Positions 34,291 through 42,526 of a stretch of 64,000 bases of DNA are shown piece by piece. Source of the DNA: Faecalicatena orotica (GTDB lineage: Bacteria; Bacillota; Clostridia; Lachnospirales; Lachnospiraceae). The position numbers and the translations under genes are program-made. The stretch lies in assembly GCF_003149245.1 (NCBI RefSeq), contig NZ_QGDL01000001.1, positions 62,001 through 126,000 on the forward strand, in the 5' to 3' direction. How positions within the stretch are numbered: the stretch's first letter is position 1; every line of letters starts with the position of its first letter. A model generated the notes under the pieces. The model made no database searches, had not been told where the DNA came from, and saw nothing but the letters and a program-made list of their open reading frames with translations.

Positions 34291-34335
34291 AATATTCTGA
34301 AAATGAAGGTGCATAGGGGTCAGACCCCTATGCAC
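34291..34335 (+). repeat. short palindromic element, copy 2 (GGGGTCAGACCCC type)
   Basis: AATATTCTGA at 34291-34300 is followed by a 27-nt perfect palindrome (34309-34335) centred on GGGGTCAGACCCC. It matches the element at 983-1022 in order, orientation and spacing. It also lies between two converging genes, so it may serve as terminator. Confidence 0.65.
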
Positions 34336-34345
34336 AATGTTGGTA

Positions 34346-34789
34346 CTACTTATTATCGTTATATTTTTCCTCACAGTATTTACAACGGTATATCTGATTT
34401 TCTTCGTCTGTCAATACAAAGACATGTTCCAGCCCCTGCTCAATGGAAGTGATGCAGCGGGGATTTCTGCAGCGCAGGACATTTCGAATTTCTTTTGGAA
34501 GTGTCAGGCGCTTTTTCTCTACAATCTCTTCGTTTTGGACGATGTTGACTGTTATTTTATGGTCGATGAAACCGAGAATGTCTAAATCCATGAAATCGAT
34601 CGGGCATTCTATTTTCATGATGTCTTTCTTGCCCATTTTGCTGCTTTTTGCATTCTTTATGATTGCCACGCAGCAGTCTAATTTATCAAGATGTAAGTAT
34701 TTATAAATTTCCATGCTTTTGCCGGCTTCGATGTGGTCGAGTACAAAACCTTCGGAGATACGGCCAACGTTCAAAGTGTTTTTCAACAT
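34346..34789 (-). CDS. pyrI: aspartate carbamoyltransferase regulatory subunit
   Basis: PyrI binds nucleotides and allosterically controls PyrB. The 147-residue protein has an N-terminal ACT-like nucleotide domain (LNVGRISEGFVLDHIEAG) and a C-terminal zinc domain with ligands in CRNPRC and CKYC. It lies 33 nt after pyrB in the same direction. Many Gram-positive bacteria use a PyrB alone with PyrR control. The presence of PyrI here indicates the E. coli-type, allosteric enzyme. It converges with the integrase-like gene. Confidence 0.95.
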   Translation of the reverse strand: MLKNTLNVGRISEGFVLDHIEAGKSMEIYKYLHLDKLDCCVAIIKNAKSSKMGKKDIMKIECPIDFMDLDILGFIDHKITVNIVQNEEIVEKKRLTLPKEIRNVLRCRNPRCITSIEQGLEHVFVLTDEENQIYRCKYCEEKYNDNK

Positions 34790-34822
34790 AATGTTCCTTC
34801 TTTCTTCTAATCTGGGTGTATG

Positions 34823-35743
34823 TTAGTCTACATGAATATCCAGCAGAGTGAGGATCAGTGCCATGCGGACATAGACTCCGTACTGCATCTGCTTAAAATA
34901 TGCTGCACGAGGGTCATCGTCTATTTCCACGGATATCTCGTTCACCCTCGGAAGTGGGTGAAGTACATACATATCCTCAGGTGCAAGCTTCATTTTCTTC
35001 TTATCTAATATATAGAAGTCTTTCATACGCACATAGTCTTCTTCATTGAAGAAACGTTCTTTCTGGACTCTTGTCATATACAGGATGTCGAGTTCAGGCA
35101 TTGCATCTTCCAGACGGACGACTTCTTTATAGGAAATGTTCTGTTTGTCCAGTACATCATGGCGCATATAGTCAGGAAGTCTCAGTTCTTCAGGTGAAAT
35201 CATGACGAATTTGATGCCGGTGTAGCGCACAAGTGCATGAATCAGTGAGTGTACGGTACGCCCGAATTTCAGGTCGCCGCAGAGGCCGATTGTCATATTG
35301 TTCAGACGGCCTTTGACGTTTAAAATTGTCAGCAGGTCAGTCAGTGTCTGGGTTGGATGCTGATGCCCGCCGTCACCGGCATTGATGACCGGGATGGAAG
35401 AATGCTGGCAGGCAACCATCGGTGCGCCTTCTTTCGGATGACGCATGGCACAGATATCTGCATAGCAGGAAATCGTCCGGATCGTATCAGAAACGCTCTC
35501 TCCCTTGGCAGCAGAACTGGAATCTGCGGAAGAAAATCCCATAATGCTTCCCCCCAGGTTCAGCATGGCAGCCTCATGGCTCAATCTTGTCCGGGTACTT
35601 GGCTCATAAAATAAAGTAGCCAGTTTTTTCCCGTCACAGGCATGTGCATATTTGTCAGGATGTGCCTCTATATCCTGCGCAAGAGTTAAAAGTTCGTCAA
35701 GTTCCTCTACGGAAAAATCCAGAGGACTCATTAAATGTCTCAT
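34823..35743 (-). CDS. pyrB: aspartate carbamoyltransferase catalytic subunit
   Basis: PyrB makes N-carbamoyl-L-aspartate, an early step in pyrimidine synthesis. The 306-residue protein has the carbamoyl-phosphate site [13 protein letters not shown] near residue 49, [12 protein letters not shown] near 127, and [10 protein letters not shown] near 224. HPLPR also appears near the end. GAGGAGG precedes the ATG. pyrI follows, giving a PyrB-PyrI holoenzyme. A short dyad (35758-35773) lies just before the ribosome binding site and might affect translation; no PyrR-type terminator was recognised. Confidence 0.96.
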   Translation of the reverse strand: MRHLMSPLDFSVEELDELLTLAQDIEAHPDKYAHACDGKKLATLFYEPSTRTRLSHEAAMLNLGGSIMGFSSADSSSAAKGESVSDTIRTISCYADICAMRHPKEGAPMVACQHSSIPVINAGDGGHQHPTQTLTDLLTILNVKGRLNNMTIGLCGDLKFGRTVHSLIHALVRYTGIKFVMISPEELRLPDYMRHDVLDKQNISYKEVVRLEDAMPELDILYMTRVQKERFFNEEDYVRMKDFYILDKKKMKLAPEDMYVLHPLPRVNEISVEIDDDPRAAYFKQMQYGVYVRMALILTLLDIHVD

Positions 35744-35799
35744 AAAAAACCTCCTCGTATGCCCCAGGGCATATTAATCTTATCAGTATTTCAGCCATT

Positions 35800-36348
35800 T
35801 TAGAGATTATTGGGATAGTACACTAATAATTCCCGGGCCGACTTGCGTTTTGGCGGTTCCGGCTCTGATTCCGGATAACCAATTGCAATTAATGCAGCAA
35901 GTTCCTGATCTTCTGGTATGTTTAGAAGTTCTGTGATACCATCTTCATCAAAAATCCCCATGATTACCGTGCCGAGCCCATATTCTTTAGCGGCAAGGCA
36001 AAACGTCTGGCATGCAATCCCCACATCACACATCTGCCATCTGTCGCCCTTTTTCGTCGAATAAGAACCATCGCGCTCGAAACCACACCGCCCCTTTATG
36101 AAGGTGACAGCGATCAGCATTGGTGCCTGCCGGATAATATTCGCATTGTGCTCACGGGTGAATTCATCGGCAATCTTTCCGAGAAGGGAAGAATCTTCGA
36201 TTGCGATATAACGGGTAATCTGAGTGTTTTTCCAAGATGGAGAATAGGATGCTGCATCCACAATTGAATTAATAATTGAATGGTCAATCGGGTCCGGCTT
36301 GTATTTACGGATACTTCTCCGGGTTTTGATGCAATCAATCACGTTCAT
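35800..36348 (-). CDS. nitroreductase family protein
   Basis: This 182-residue protein fits the FMN-dependent nitroreductase fold. The N-terminus reads CIKTRRSIRKYKPDPID. The central block has ASYSPSWKNTQITRYIAIED, and the C-terminal part AALIAIGYPESEPEPPKRK. Such proteins reduce nitroaromatics or quinones with NAD(P)H, but the natural substrate is seldom known. It is on the minus strand, upstream of pyrB with a gap of 56 nt, and could share transcription with pyrB. Confidence 0.88.
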   Translation of the reverse strand: MNVIDCIKTRRSIRKYKPDPIDHSIINSIVDAASYSPSWKNTQITRYIAIEDSSLLGKIADEFTREHNANIIRQAPMLIAVTFIKGRCGFERDGSYSTKKGDRWQMCDVGIACQTFCLAAKEYGLGTVIMGIFDEDGITELLNIPEDQELAALIAIGYPESEPEPPKRKSARELLVYYPNNL

Positions 36349-36374
36349 TTGTATACCTCCCTGTCTGAAATTGT

Positions 36375-36409
36375 GTTACTGTGTACGTCCTATGGGCGAA
36401 CACAGTAAC
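36375..36409. repeat. hairpin repeat (family A, copy 2)
   Basis: GTTACTGTGT and ACACAGTAAC form a perfect 10-bp stem, continued by CG and CC blocks around a TAT loop, with two symmetrical one-base mismatches. It has the same 35-nt length and mismatch layout as the hairpin at 36496-36530. Confidence 0.65.
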
Positions 36410-36495
36410 CTGAAATTCTCTTCAACTAATCATATACTAAAACAGGGTGATTTTCAACAAGAAATTTATGAGTTTTTTTAGAGGCATATCTGGTT

Positions 36496-36641
36496 GTTAC
36501 TGTTCACACCCTGCGGGCGTGCACAGTAACGGCATCTGCCCATTAAAAGTCGCCTGCGGCGAGGGGCAGATGCCCCGACACCATCACTTTATCGGCCCCG
36601 ATGCCGTGCAGCTAGGTGCACGGCACGGTGTGAACAGTAAC
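36496..36641. repeat. compound hairpin element bounded by 15-bp inverted repeats
   Basis: GTTACTGTTCACACC (36496-36510) and GGTGTGAACAGTAAC (36627-36641) are perfect inverted repeats. Inside are three hairpins. The first is 36496-36530 (family A). The second pairs GGCATCTGCCC (36531-36541) with GGGCAGATGCC (36564-36574), enclosing CGCCTGCGGCG. The third pairs GCCGTGCA (36603-36610) with TGCACGGC (36617-36624). The 146-nt unit looks like a MITE or BIME-like repeat. Confidence 0.7.
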
Positions 36642-36647
36642 ATCTGG

Positions 36648-37025
36648 TTAACGCAGGATTTTTTCAAACAGCAGTCCTGCACCGAACCATAAGGGGGCAT
36701 AATCGAATCTTATGAGTCCTTTCAGATTATATTTGGACTTGCTGTAGTCCCAGGGACACGCGTGATGCTTTTTCAAAAAGCTGCCGGAGAGGAACTCACC
36801 GGCAAAGATACAGCAGGTATACACGCTGCCGCGCAGAAACGGGCTCTTCCCTTTCAGGAGACGGCAGACAGGGGTCAGCAGACAAGCTGCCCCATAAATC
36901 GGGAACATCCAGATGGAAGTCCGTCCGACCAGAGTGAATTCTTTTCGTTTAAAGGAATGCAGGGCTGTGAATATAATCTCCATGCACCAGCCTACGGTGC
37001 CGCATATAATAAATTTGTTCTTCAT
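36648..37025 (-). CDS. CmpB/ABC-transporter-type-IV-like membrane protein
   Basis: This 125-residue protein has about four hydrophobic segments and resembles Pfam ABC_trans_CmpB (PF06541), a 'putative ABC-transporter type IV' family common in Firmicutes. Shared features are the start CGTVGWCMEIIFTAL and the ending WDYSKSKYNLKGLIRFDYAPLW. No ATPase partner is encoded next to it, so a transport role is not supported by context. It is transcribed on the minus strand from near 37025. The repeat cluster follows its stop. Confidence 0.7.
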   Translation of the reverse strand: MKNKFIICGTVGWCMEIIFTALHSFKRKEFTLVGRTSIWMFPIYGAACLLTPVCRLLKGKSPFLRGSVYTCCIFAGEFLSGSFLKKHHACPWDYSKSKYNLKGLIRFDYAPLWFGAGLLFEKILR

Positions 37026-37100
37026 GGTAAGAAGTATGTTTAGGACAGGGGAATTTTATACGCAGTTTATGTTAAAAAACAGCCTGAACGGAAAAAATGG

Positions 37101-37129
37101 TTGGATTATACAGTTAAATGTATTATAAT
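37101..37129 (+). promoter_or_regulatory. promoter of pheA
   Basis: TTGGAT at 37101-37106 and TATAAT at 37124-37129 are 17 nt apart, about 31 nt before the start codon. It rules out a start earlier than 37161. No attenuator or T-box is seen in the short leader. Confidence 0.8.
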
Positions 37130-37160
37130 ATTTCTTAGTTTGTGCAAAGGAGAAATAAAA

Positions 37161-38291
37161 ATGGCTACATTGGAAGAACTGAGAATGCAGTTGGATGAGA
37201 TCGATGACCAGCTTGTAAATCTGTATGAAAGCAGGATGCAGGTATGCAGGGAAGTCGGGGAACTGAAGGTAAATACAGGCAGAAAAGTGTTTGACCGGCA
37301 AAGAGAGCGGGAAAAGCTGGAGGCAGTATCTGCAAAGGTATCCGGGGATTTTAACAAGAAGGGAATTCAGGAACTGTATGAACAGCTTATGTCCATGAGC
37401 AGAAAGTTGCAGTACCAGCAGCTGGTTGGGGCCGGCGCACTCGGACGCCTTCCATTTATTGAGGTGGATTCACTGGACAAATCAAATGCCAGGGTGGTAT
37501 TCCCGGGGGTGGAAGGCGCTTACAGCCAGGCTGCCATGCAGCATTATTTCGGTGAGAACTGCAACAGTTTCCATGTGCGTACATTTCGGGATGCGATGGA
37601 AGCGATTGAGGAAGGGTCTGCCGATTATGCGGTTCTTCCGATTGAGAATTCGTCAGCAGGTGCTGTCGATGAGATGTACGATCATCTTGTAGAGTTTGAA
37701 AATTACATAGTAGGTGAAACAGTGATCCCTATTACACATACACTTGCCGGCCTGCCGGGAACGAAACTGGATGATATCCAGCGGGTGTATTCAAAAGGAG
37801 TAGCACTTCTGCAGGCATCACGTTTTCTGAATGAACACGGTAACTGGCAGCAAATCAGTGTGGCTAATACGTCTATCGCGGCCAAGAAGGTCCTGGATGA
37901 CCAGGATTACACCCAGGCGGCTGTGTGCAGTGCATATGCGGCTAAAGTTCATGGATTGTCTGTACTTGAAGAAAATATCAATGATGTGCCGAATAACTCC
38001 ACAAGGTTTATCGTTGTAACGAATCAGAAGATTTTCCTTCATGATGCGTCAAAGATCAGTATCTGCTTCGAGGTGCCCCATGAGAGTGGTTCGCTGTACC
38101 ACATCCTGTCTCACTTCATATATAATGACCTGAACATGACAAAGATCGAATCCCGCCCGATTGAGGGAAGAAACTGGGAGTACCGTTTTTTCGTGGATTT
38201 TGAAGGGAATATGGCGGATGCAGCGGTGAAAAATGCAATCAGGGGCCTTCGGGAAGAAGCCAGAAATCTGAAGATACTCGGGAATTATTAA
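37161..38291 (+). CDS. pheA: chorismate mutase / prephenate dehydratase, bifunctional
   Basis: PheA converts chorismate to prephenate and then phenylpyruvate, for phenylalanine. The 376-residue protein has an N-terminal chorismate mutase domain (LEELRMQLDEIDDQLVNLY, residues 1-90). Prephenate dehydratase follows (FPGVEGAYSQAAMQHYFG near 115, then NSSAGAVDEMYDHL and STRFIVV near 285). A C-terminal ACT domain with ESRPIEGRNWEYRFFVDFEG senses phenylalanine. AAAGGAG precedes the ATG. It is the last enzyme of the route begun by the DAHP synthase at 30054. Confidence 0.95.
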   Translation: MATLEELRMQLDEIDDQLVNLYESRMQVCREVGELKVNTGRKVFDRQREREKLEAVSAKVSGDFNKKGIQELYEQLMSMSRKLQYQQLVGAGALGRLPFIEVDSLDKSNARVVFPGVEGAYSQAAMQHYFGENCNSFHVRTFRDAMEAIEEGSADYAVLPIENSSAGAVDEMYDHLVEFENYIVGETVIPITHTLAGLPGTKLDDIQRVYSKGVALLQASRFLNEHGNWQQISVANTSIAAKKVLDDQDYTQAAVCSAYAAKVHGLSVLEENINDVPNNSTRFIVVTNQKIFLHDASKISICFEVPHESGSLYHILSHFIYNDLNMTKIESRPIEGRNWEYRFFVDFEGNMADAAVKNAIRGLREEARNLKILGNY

Positions 38292-38321
38292 AACAGGAAC
38301 GGACAGGAAAGAGGAACAGAT

Positions 38322-39614
38322 ATGCGTACGAATGAATTAATGCTCTATAAAAATATGGAATATGGGGAACTTCTTCTGGATATGACATTTTTGATAGAGA
38401 ATTATGAGAATGAATATTATAACAGGGAAGACTTAAGAAGCCTGCTCTTTGAATGTGTGAATGCGCTGCTGGAGCTGTCAGTGAGCCACGGTTTTGAAGG
38501 AAATCTGTGGCACACGTATCTGACATTTCTTCTGGCAAGCGATGAGAATGCATACAGCACCTCCTGTGAGATCGTAGGCCCGGTGGATGGAAGCATCAAC
38601 GATATTGCACTTCAGGACTTCGGGGTTTTCAAAGAATTGTTTGATTATGATTTCAGCAGGCTGGAGGAAATACTGGACGTAAAATGTTTCTCAGTTCTGC
38701 TGGATTATCAGAGCATCAATGAAGGCAGCAAGGTCTTCAATAAACGCATCAGGGACAGAATCTGCGGGCTTGCAAAAGCTCTTGGAAATGCCGGAAGCGT
38801 GGGGATGTTCAAAAATATACTGACCCAGTTCTATAAGGAATTTGGCGTGGGAAAGCTCGGTCTGCATAAGGCATTCCGTGTGGAACACCCGGAAGAGGAA
38901 GGCGTACAGATCGTGCCGATCACGAATATTGCACATGTGCATCTGGATGATCTGGTCGGATATGAGATCGCAAAAAAGAAACTCATCGATAATACACGGG
39001 CATTTGTGGAAGGCAGGAGGGCAAACAACTGTCTTCTGTACGGTGATGCGGGAACAGGAAAGTCGTCTTCCATCAAGGCAATCCTGAATCAGTATTATGA
39101 CCAGGGGCTGAGGATGATCGAGGTTTATAAGCACCAGTTTCAGGACCTGAATGATGTGATCACGCAGATAAAGAACAGGAATTATAAGTTTATTATTTAT
39201 ATGGATGATCTCTCATTCGAAGAATTCGAGATAGAGTATAAATACTTAAAGGCTGTCATCGAAGGCGGGCTGGAAAAGAAACCGAATAACGTACTGATCT
39301 ATGCCACCTCAAACCGCAGGCATCTTGTGCGCGAGACATTCAAGGATAAGGCGGACCGGGACGAAGAATTGCATACGAATGATACAGTTCAGGAGAAACT
39401 GTCATTGGTAGCCAGATTCGGGGTGACAATCTATTTTGGTTCTCCGGACAAAAAAGAATTCCAGATGATTGTAAAAGAACTGGCAAAACAGAATGGAATT
39501 AAAATGCCCGAGCAGCAGCTGCTCCTCGAGGCAAATAAATGGGAACTGACCCACGGCGGCCTTTCAGGCCGTACGGCACAGCAGTTTATTGACTATCTTC
39601 TCGGATGTCAGTAA
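38322..39614 (+). CDS. DUF815 family AAA+ ATPase
   Basis: The 430-residue protein belongs to DUF815, a family of AAA+ ATPases of unknown role. An N-terminal region of about 185 residues is family-specific. The ATPase part shows LLYGDAGTGKSSSIKAIL near residue 243, FIIYMDDLSFEEFE near 288 (Walker B), and the sensor segment NVLIYATSNRRHLV near 323. It starts 30 nt after pheA and precedes the lipoprotein gene by 43 nt. No partner or substrate can be named. Confidence 0.88.
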   Translation: MRTNELMLYKNMEYGELLLDMTFLIENYENEYYNREDLRSLLFECVNALLELSVSHGFEGNLWHTYLTFLLASDENAYSTSCEIVGPVDGSINDIALQDFGVFKELFDYDFSRLEEILDVKCFSVLLDYQSINEGSKVFNKRIRDRICGLAKALGNAGSVGMFKNILTQFYKEFGVGKLGLHKAFRVEHPEEEGVQIVPITNIAHVHLDDLVGYEIAKKKLIDNTRAFVEGRRANNCLLYGDAGTGKSSSIKAILNQYYDQGLRMIEVYKHQFQDLNDVITQIKNRNYKFIIYMDDLSFEEFEIEYKYLKAVIEGGLEKKPNNVLIYATSNRRHLVRETFKDKADRDEELHTNDTVQEKLSLVARFGVTIYFGSPDKKEFQMIVKELAKQNGIKMPEQQLLLEANKWELTHGGLSGRTAQQFIDYLLGCQ

Positions 39615-39657
39615 GACGTGTGTACAGCAGCCCCAGAACAAAAAAGAAGGATATTTC

Positions 39658-40473
39658 ATGAATAAAATTGCAAAAAAAACAGGGAGTGTACTTTTGCTGC
39701 TCATTTTCTGTGTAGTTCTTACAGCAGGATGCAGCGGAAAACTGACTCCTAAAAAATTAATGTCATCGGTTTCTAAGAATCTTGCAGGGGCGGAATCCAT
39801 AACTAATACGCTGAGTATGCATATAGAACTGGAAGATGTACTGGATACAATGAAGATTTCGATGGACATGACGATGGAAAATACTGCAAAACCGAAGGCT
39901 GGCCATGCGAAGGGGACGGCAGAGGTGAATTTCAGCGGAAATAAGGTAGGCAGCGGTATCGAGATATATCAGGTAAATGAGGGCGATGAATTTGTAACAT
40001 ACAGCAGTATGTATGATAAGTGGAGCAGAGAAGCTGCCAGCAGCGCCGGGAAGAGTACGTTTAACGGCAATCTTTTCGAGGAGGCGGGCGCATCCATTAA
40101 TTCATTCCGCCTGGCAGAGCAGAGTGTAGAGGTAGGCGAAAAGGAATGCTATGAGATGTACGGGGATATAACAGGAAAAGAACTGCTGCAGTTTATGGGG
40201 CTGGATATGATGGGTGCATTTGGTCTGGTAGAAATCCCGGATGAAGATGCAATTGCAAATCTGGCAGTTCCGGTTACGATAGACGTATATCAGGAGGAAC
40301 TACTGCCGGCCAGAGTAATCGTGGATATGACAGATGTGATGAATGACCTGTACGATGAATACGGTAAAAGTACGAATGTGAATGACTTTACAATTCAGCT
40401 CGGTTATACGGGATTCGATAATGTCGGGGAAATCCAGGTACCGCAGGAAGTAAAAGACGCCTGTACACCATAA
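39658..40473 (+). CDS. lipoprotein of unknown function (DUF6612-like)
   Basis: The 271-residue protein has a lipoprotein signal peptide, MNKIAKKTGSVLLLLIFCVV, and a lipobox LTAGC. The mature part has beta-rich repeats with conserved SMHIELEDVLDTMKISMDM and WSREAASSAGKSTFNG. This is like LolA/LppX-type lipoproteins (DUF6612) often found in Clostridia. It may bind a hydrophobic molecule at the membrane; this is inference. GAAGGA precedes the ATG at 39658. A terminator follows at 40519. Confidence 0.7.
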   Translation: MNKIAKKTGSVLLLLIFCVVLTAGCSGKLTPKKLMSSVSKNLAGAESITNTLSMHIELEDVLDTMKISMDMTMENTAKPKAGHAKGTAEVNFSGNKVGSGIEIYQVNEGDEFVTYSSMYDKWSREAASSAGKSTFNGNLFEEAGASINSFRLAEQSVEVGEKECYEMYGDITGKELLQFMGLDMMGAFGLVEIPDEDAIANLAVPVTIDVYQEELLPARVIVDMTDVMNDLYDEYGKSTNVNDFTIQLGYTGFDNVGEIQVPQEVKDACTP

Positions 40474-40518
40474 TAATGATGTATAATAGGGGCTGTAGAA
40501 ATATTCCCCTAAAAGCGA

Positions 40519-40557
40519 AAAGCTCTCGTCGTGCAATGTACGGCGGGAGCTTCTTTG
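40519..40557. terminator. terminator between lipoprotein gene and rqcH
   Basis: AAGCTC and GAGCTT with further G-C/G-U pairs close a loop at 40532-40540, followed by TTCTTTG. It lies between converging genes. Confidence 0.6.
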
Positions 40558-40615
40558 ACATTACGTAACGATAACGTCATTTTCCAACATATATTAAATA
40601 GAAAACTTTCCTGTA

Positions 40616-42352
40616 CTATGAAAGCTCCTTAATATGCGAGATATCACTGTCTATGACAAGCGAATAATTTGTATAGTATACAACGAAACCGGGTTTCGCC
40701 CCTTTTGGTTTTTTAACATGTTTCTTTTCTATATAATCTATTTCTACCTTGTCACTTCCGCGTGATTTTGAATAATAAGCGGCCAGACGTCCGGCTTCTT
40801 CGAATGTCTTGTCGGGAAGTTCTTCTCCCTCTGATTTGACAATGACATGTGACCCGGGAGCCCCCTTAGCATGGAACCACCAGTCATTGCCCACGGCAAA
40901 GCTGAATGTGAGTTCATCGTTCTGAAGGTTATTTTTGCCTACATAAATATGAAACCCATCGCTGGATATATAATGAAGCGGTTTATTTTTTATTTTTACC
41001 TTTTTCTTTGTAAACTTCCGGCGCATATAGCCTGCGCTAATCAGTTCTTCCTTGATTTCGGCCAGATCGTCTTCCGTCAGTGCGATGTCCAGGGCCGTGC
41101 TTATTGATTCGAGGTAAGTTATGTCATCACCAGTTTCCTGAATCAGTTTGGATAAAGCCTCCCATGTTCTCTTTTGCTTGTTGTATTTATCAAAATAACG
41201 CTGTGCATTTTCCTGAGGTGTTTTCGTGCCATCCAAAGGAATCGTGACCATCTCATTGGTATAATAGTTGAGTGCTTCCAGTTTTTTAGCGCCTGCATCA
41301 AGGTTATAGCCGTAGGTGTTGATCAGTTCGCCGTAAACCTTGTATTTATCGCGGTTCTCCGTATCCTTAAGCTGCTTAAGCTGCAGATCATACTTTTTCC
41401 GGTTCCTTTCCAGTGCAGTCTGTACGATATGGCGCAGGTCAGCTGACTTCTGACGGATGCGCGTGATCGTATTTTTAGAAGCATAATATGTTTCCAGTAC
41501 TTCTGAAATACTGGAAAATTCCCGCTGCGCGTAGCCGCCAAAATGGGTCAGCGTAAGTGCGGAGAACTCTTTTGGCTCCTTTCCATCGTAATAAATGGCA
41601 GGAGAGAATTGGTTCTCCTTCACTGCCAGAAAAAATATGTTAAACTGGTTATACACATGTTTCAGGATGTCTTCTGACAGTTCCTTTGGAGTGACAGAAG
41701 AATCTACACCAGAAAGCGAACATACTTCTTCAGCCACTACAGGGCTTACACCGGTGAAGCTGGTATATATGGCCTTGGAAAGCGGCATTGGCTTTTCCGT
41801 AAGAAGACGGATAAAATCAGGCTCCTCTACACTCAGGGGATCAGACTTTTCCATTGTGTCAGGAATAAAGTACTCCCTGCCCGGAAGAACCTCGCGCACA
41901 GAACTCATCTGGGCAGATACATGCTTGATACTGTCGATCACCATGCCGTCCTCTGTGCAGAAAATGATGTTGCTGTGTTTTCCCATAATCTCCACGACCA
42001 GGTCTTTCCGGCACAAATCGCCGAGTTCATCAAGATGTTCGATCGTAAAATGGATGATACGCTCCAGCTTCGGCTGGTAAATGTCTACAATCCGGCCATT
42101 ACTGATATGTTTTCTCAAAAGCATACAGAAATTAGGGGCCGTCATCGGGCTTGGTTTGTTTGAATCTGTTAAATATATCAGCGGGAGAGAGGCGCTTGCA
42201 GAAATACAGAGCCGTTTCTGCCCGGAAGAAGACTTCAGTGTCAGAAGCAGTTCATCTGTCTCAGGCTGTGCGATTTTAGCGATTCTGCTATTTAATAATT
42301 GTTCTTTTAGTTCGTGGACCAGACAGGCCACGCATGTTCCGTCAAATGCCAT
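40616..42352 (-). CDS. rqcH: ribosome quality-control factor RqcH (NFACT family)
   Basis: RqcH binds stalled 50S subunits and adds alanine tails to unfinished peptides, marking them for degradation. The 578-residue protein has the N-terminal start MAFDGTCVACLVHEL, a helix-hairpin-helix segment, and MGKHSNIIFC near residue 129. A long coiled coil occupies about 280-420, followed by the C-terminal NFACT-R domain with FHIYVGKNNLQND and WWFHAKGAPGSHVIVKS. Such proteins were formerly called fibronectin-binding. It has its own promoter, divergent from yicC. Confidence 0.93.
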   Translation of the reverse strand: MAFDGTCVACLVHELKEQLLNSRIAKIAQPETDELLLTLKSSSGQKRLCISASASLPLIYLTDSNKPSPMTAPNFCMLLRKHISNGRIVDIYQPKLERIIHFTIEHLDELGDLCRKDLVVEIMGKHSNIIFCTEDGMVIDSIKHVSAQMSSVREVLPGREYFIPDTMEKSDPLSVEEPDFIRLLTEKPMPLSKAIYTSFTGVSPVVAEEVCSLSGVDSSVTPKELSEDILKHVYNQFNIFFLAVKENQFSPAIYYDGKEPKEFSALTLTHFGGYAQREFSSISEVLETYYASKNTITRIRQKSADLRHIVQTALERNRKKYDLQLKQLKDTENRDKYKVYGELINTYGYNLDAGAKKLEALNYYTNEMVTIPLDGTKTPQENAQRYFDKYNKQKRTWEALSKLIQETGDDITYLESISTALDIALTEDDLAEIKEELISAGYMRRKFTKKKVKIKNKPLHYISSDGFHIYVGKNNLQNDELTFSFAVGNDWWFHAKGAPGSHVIVKSEGEELPDKTFEEAGRLAAYYSKSRGSDKVEIDYIEKKHVKKPKGAKPGFVVYYTNYSLVIDSDISHIKELS

Positions 42353-42400
42353 GATTTTTCCTTTCTTTATGCGGCAGGATGGTTACCACGTTTTTAAATA

Positions 42401-42429
42401 ATAGTAGCCTTATTCCGCCCAAATGTCAA
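42401..42429 (-). promoter_or_regulatory. promoter of rqcH
   Basis: On the minus strand, TTGACA (42429-42424) and TACTAT (42406-42401) are 17 nt apart. It is a near-consensus sigma-A promoter about 49 nt before the rqcH ATG. Confidence 0.85.
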
Positions 42430-42446
42430 GAATTGCAGGTGAAAGG

Positions 42447-42476
42447 TTGACCGGGAAGGGGCATAGGGAGTATAAT
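42447..42476 (+). promoter_or_regulatory. promoter of yicC operon
   Basis: TTGACC at 42447-42452 and TATAAT at 42471-42476 are 18 nt apart. It diverges from the rqcH promoter, with only 17 nt between the two -35 boxes. Confidence 0.8.
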
Positions 42477-42526
42477 GTTTCATAATGCGTAAGAAACAAA
42501 ATATGGAAAATAAAGGATGAACGACC

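Larger units (their letters stand above)
36349..36647. other. intergenic repeat cluster
   Basis: This 299-nt stretch between the nitroreductase and CmpB-type genes has no gene. It consists largely of hairpins listed separately: a 35-nt unit at 36375-36409 and a compound element at 36496-36641. The segment between, 36410-36495, is A/T-rich without visible structure. Confidence 0.7.

Noticed and set aside
33382-34335. Prophage or integrative element edge
   Set aside because: The integrase-like protein appears degenerate, and no phage or conjugation genes, tRNA gene or attachment repeats are seen around it.
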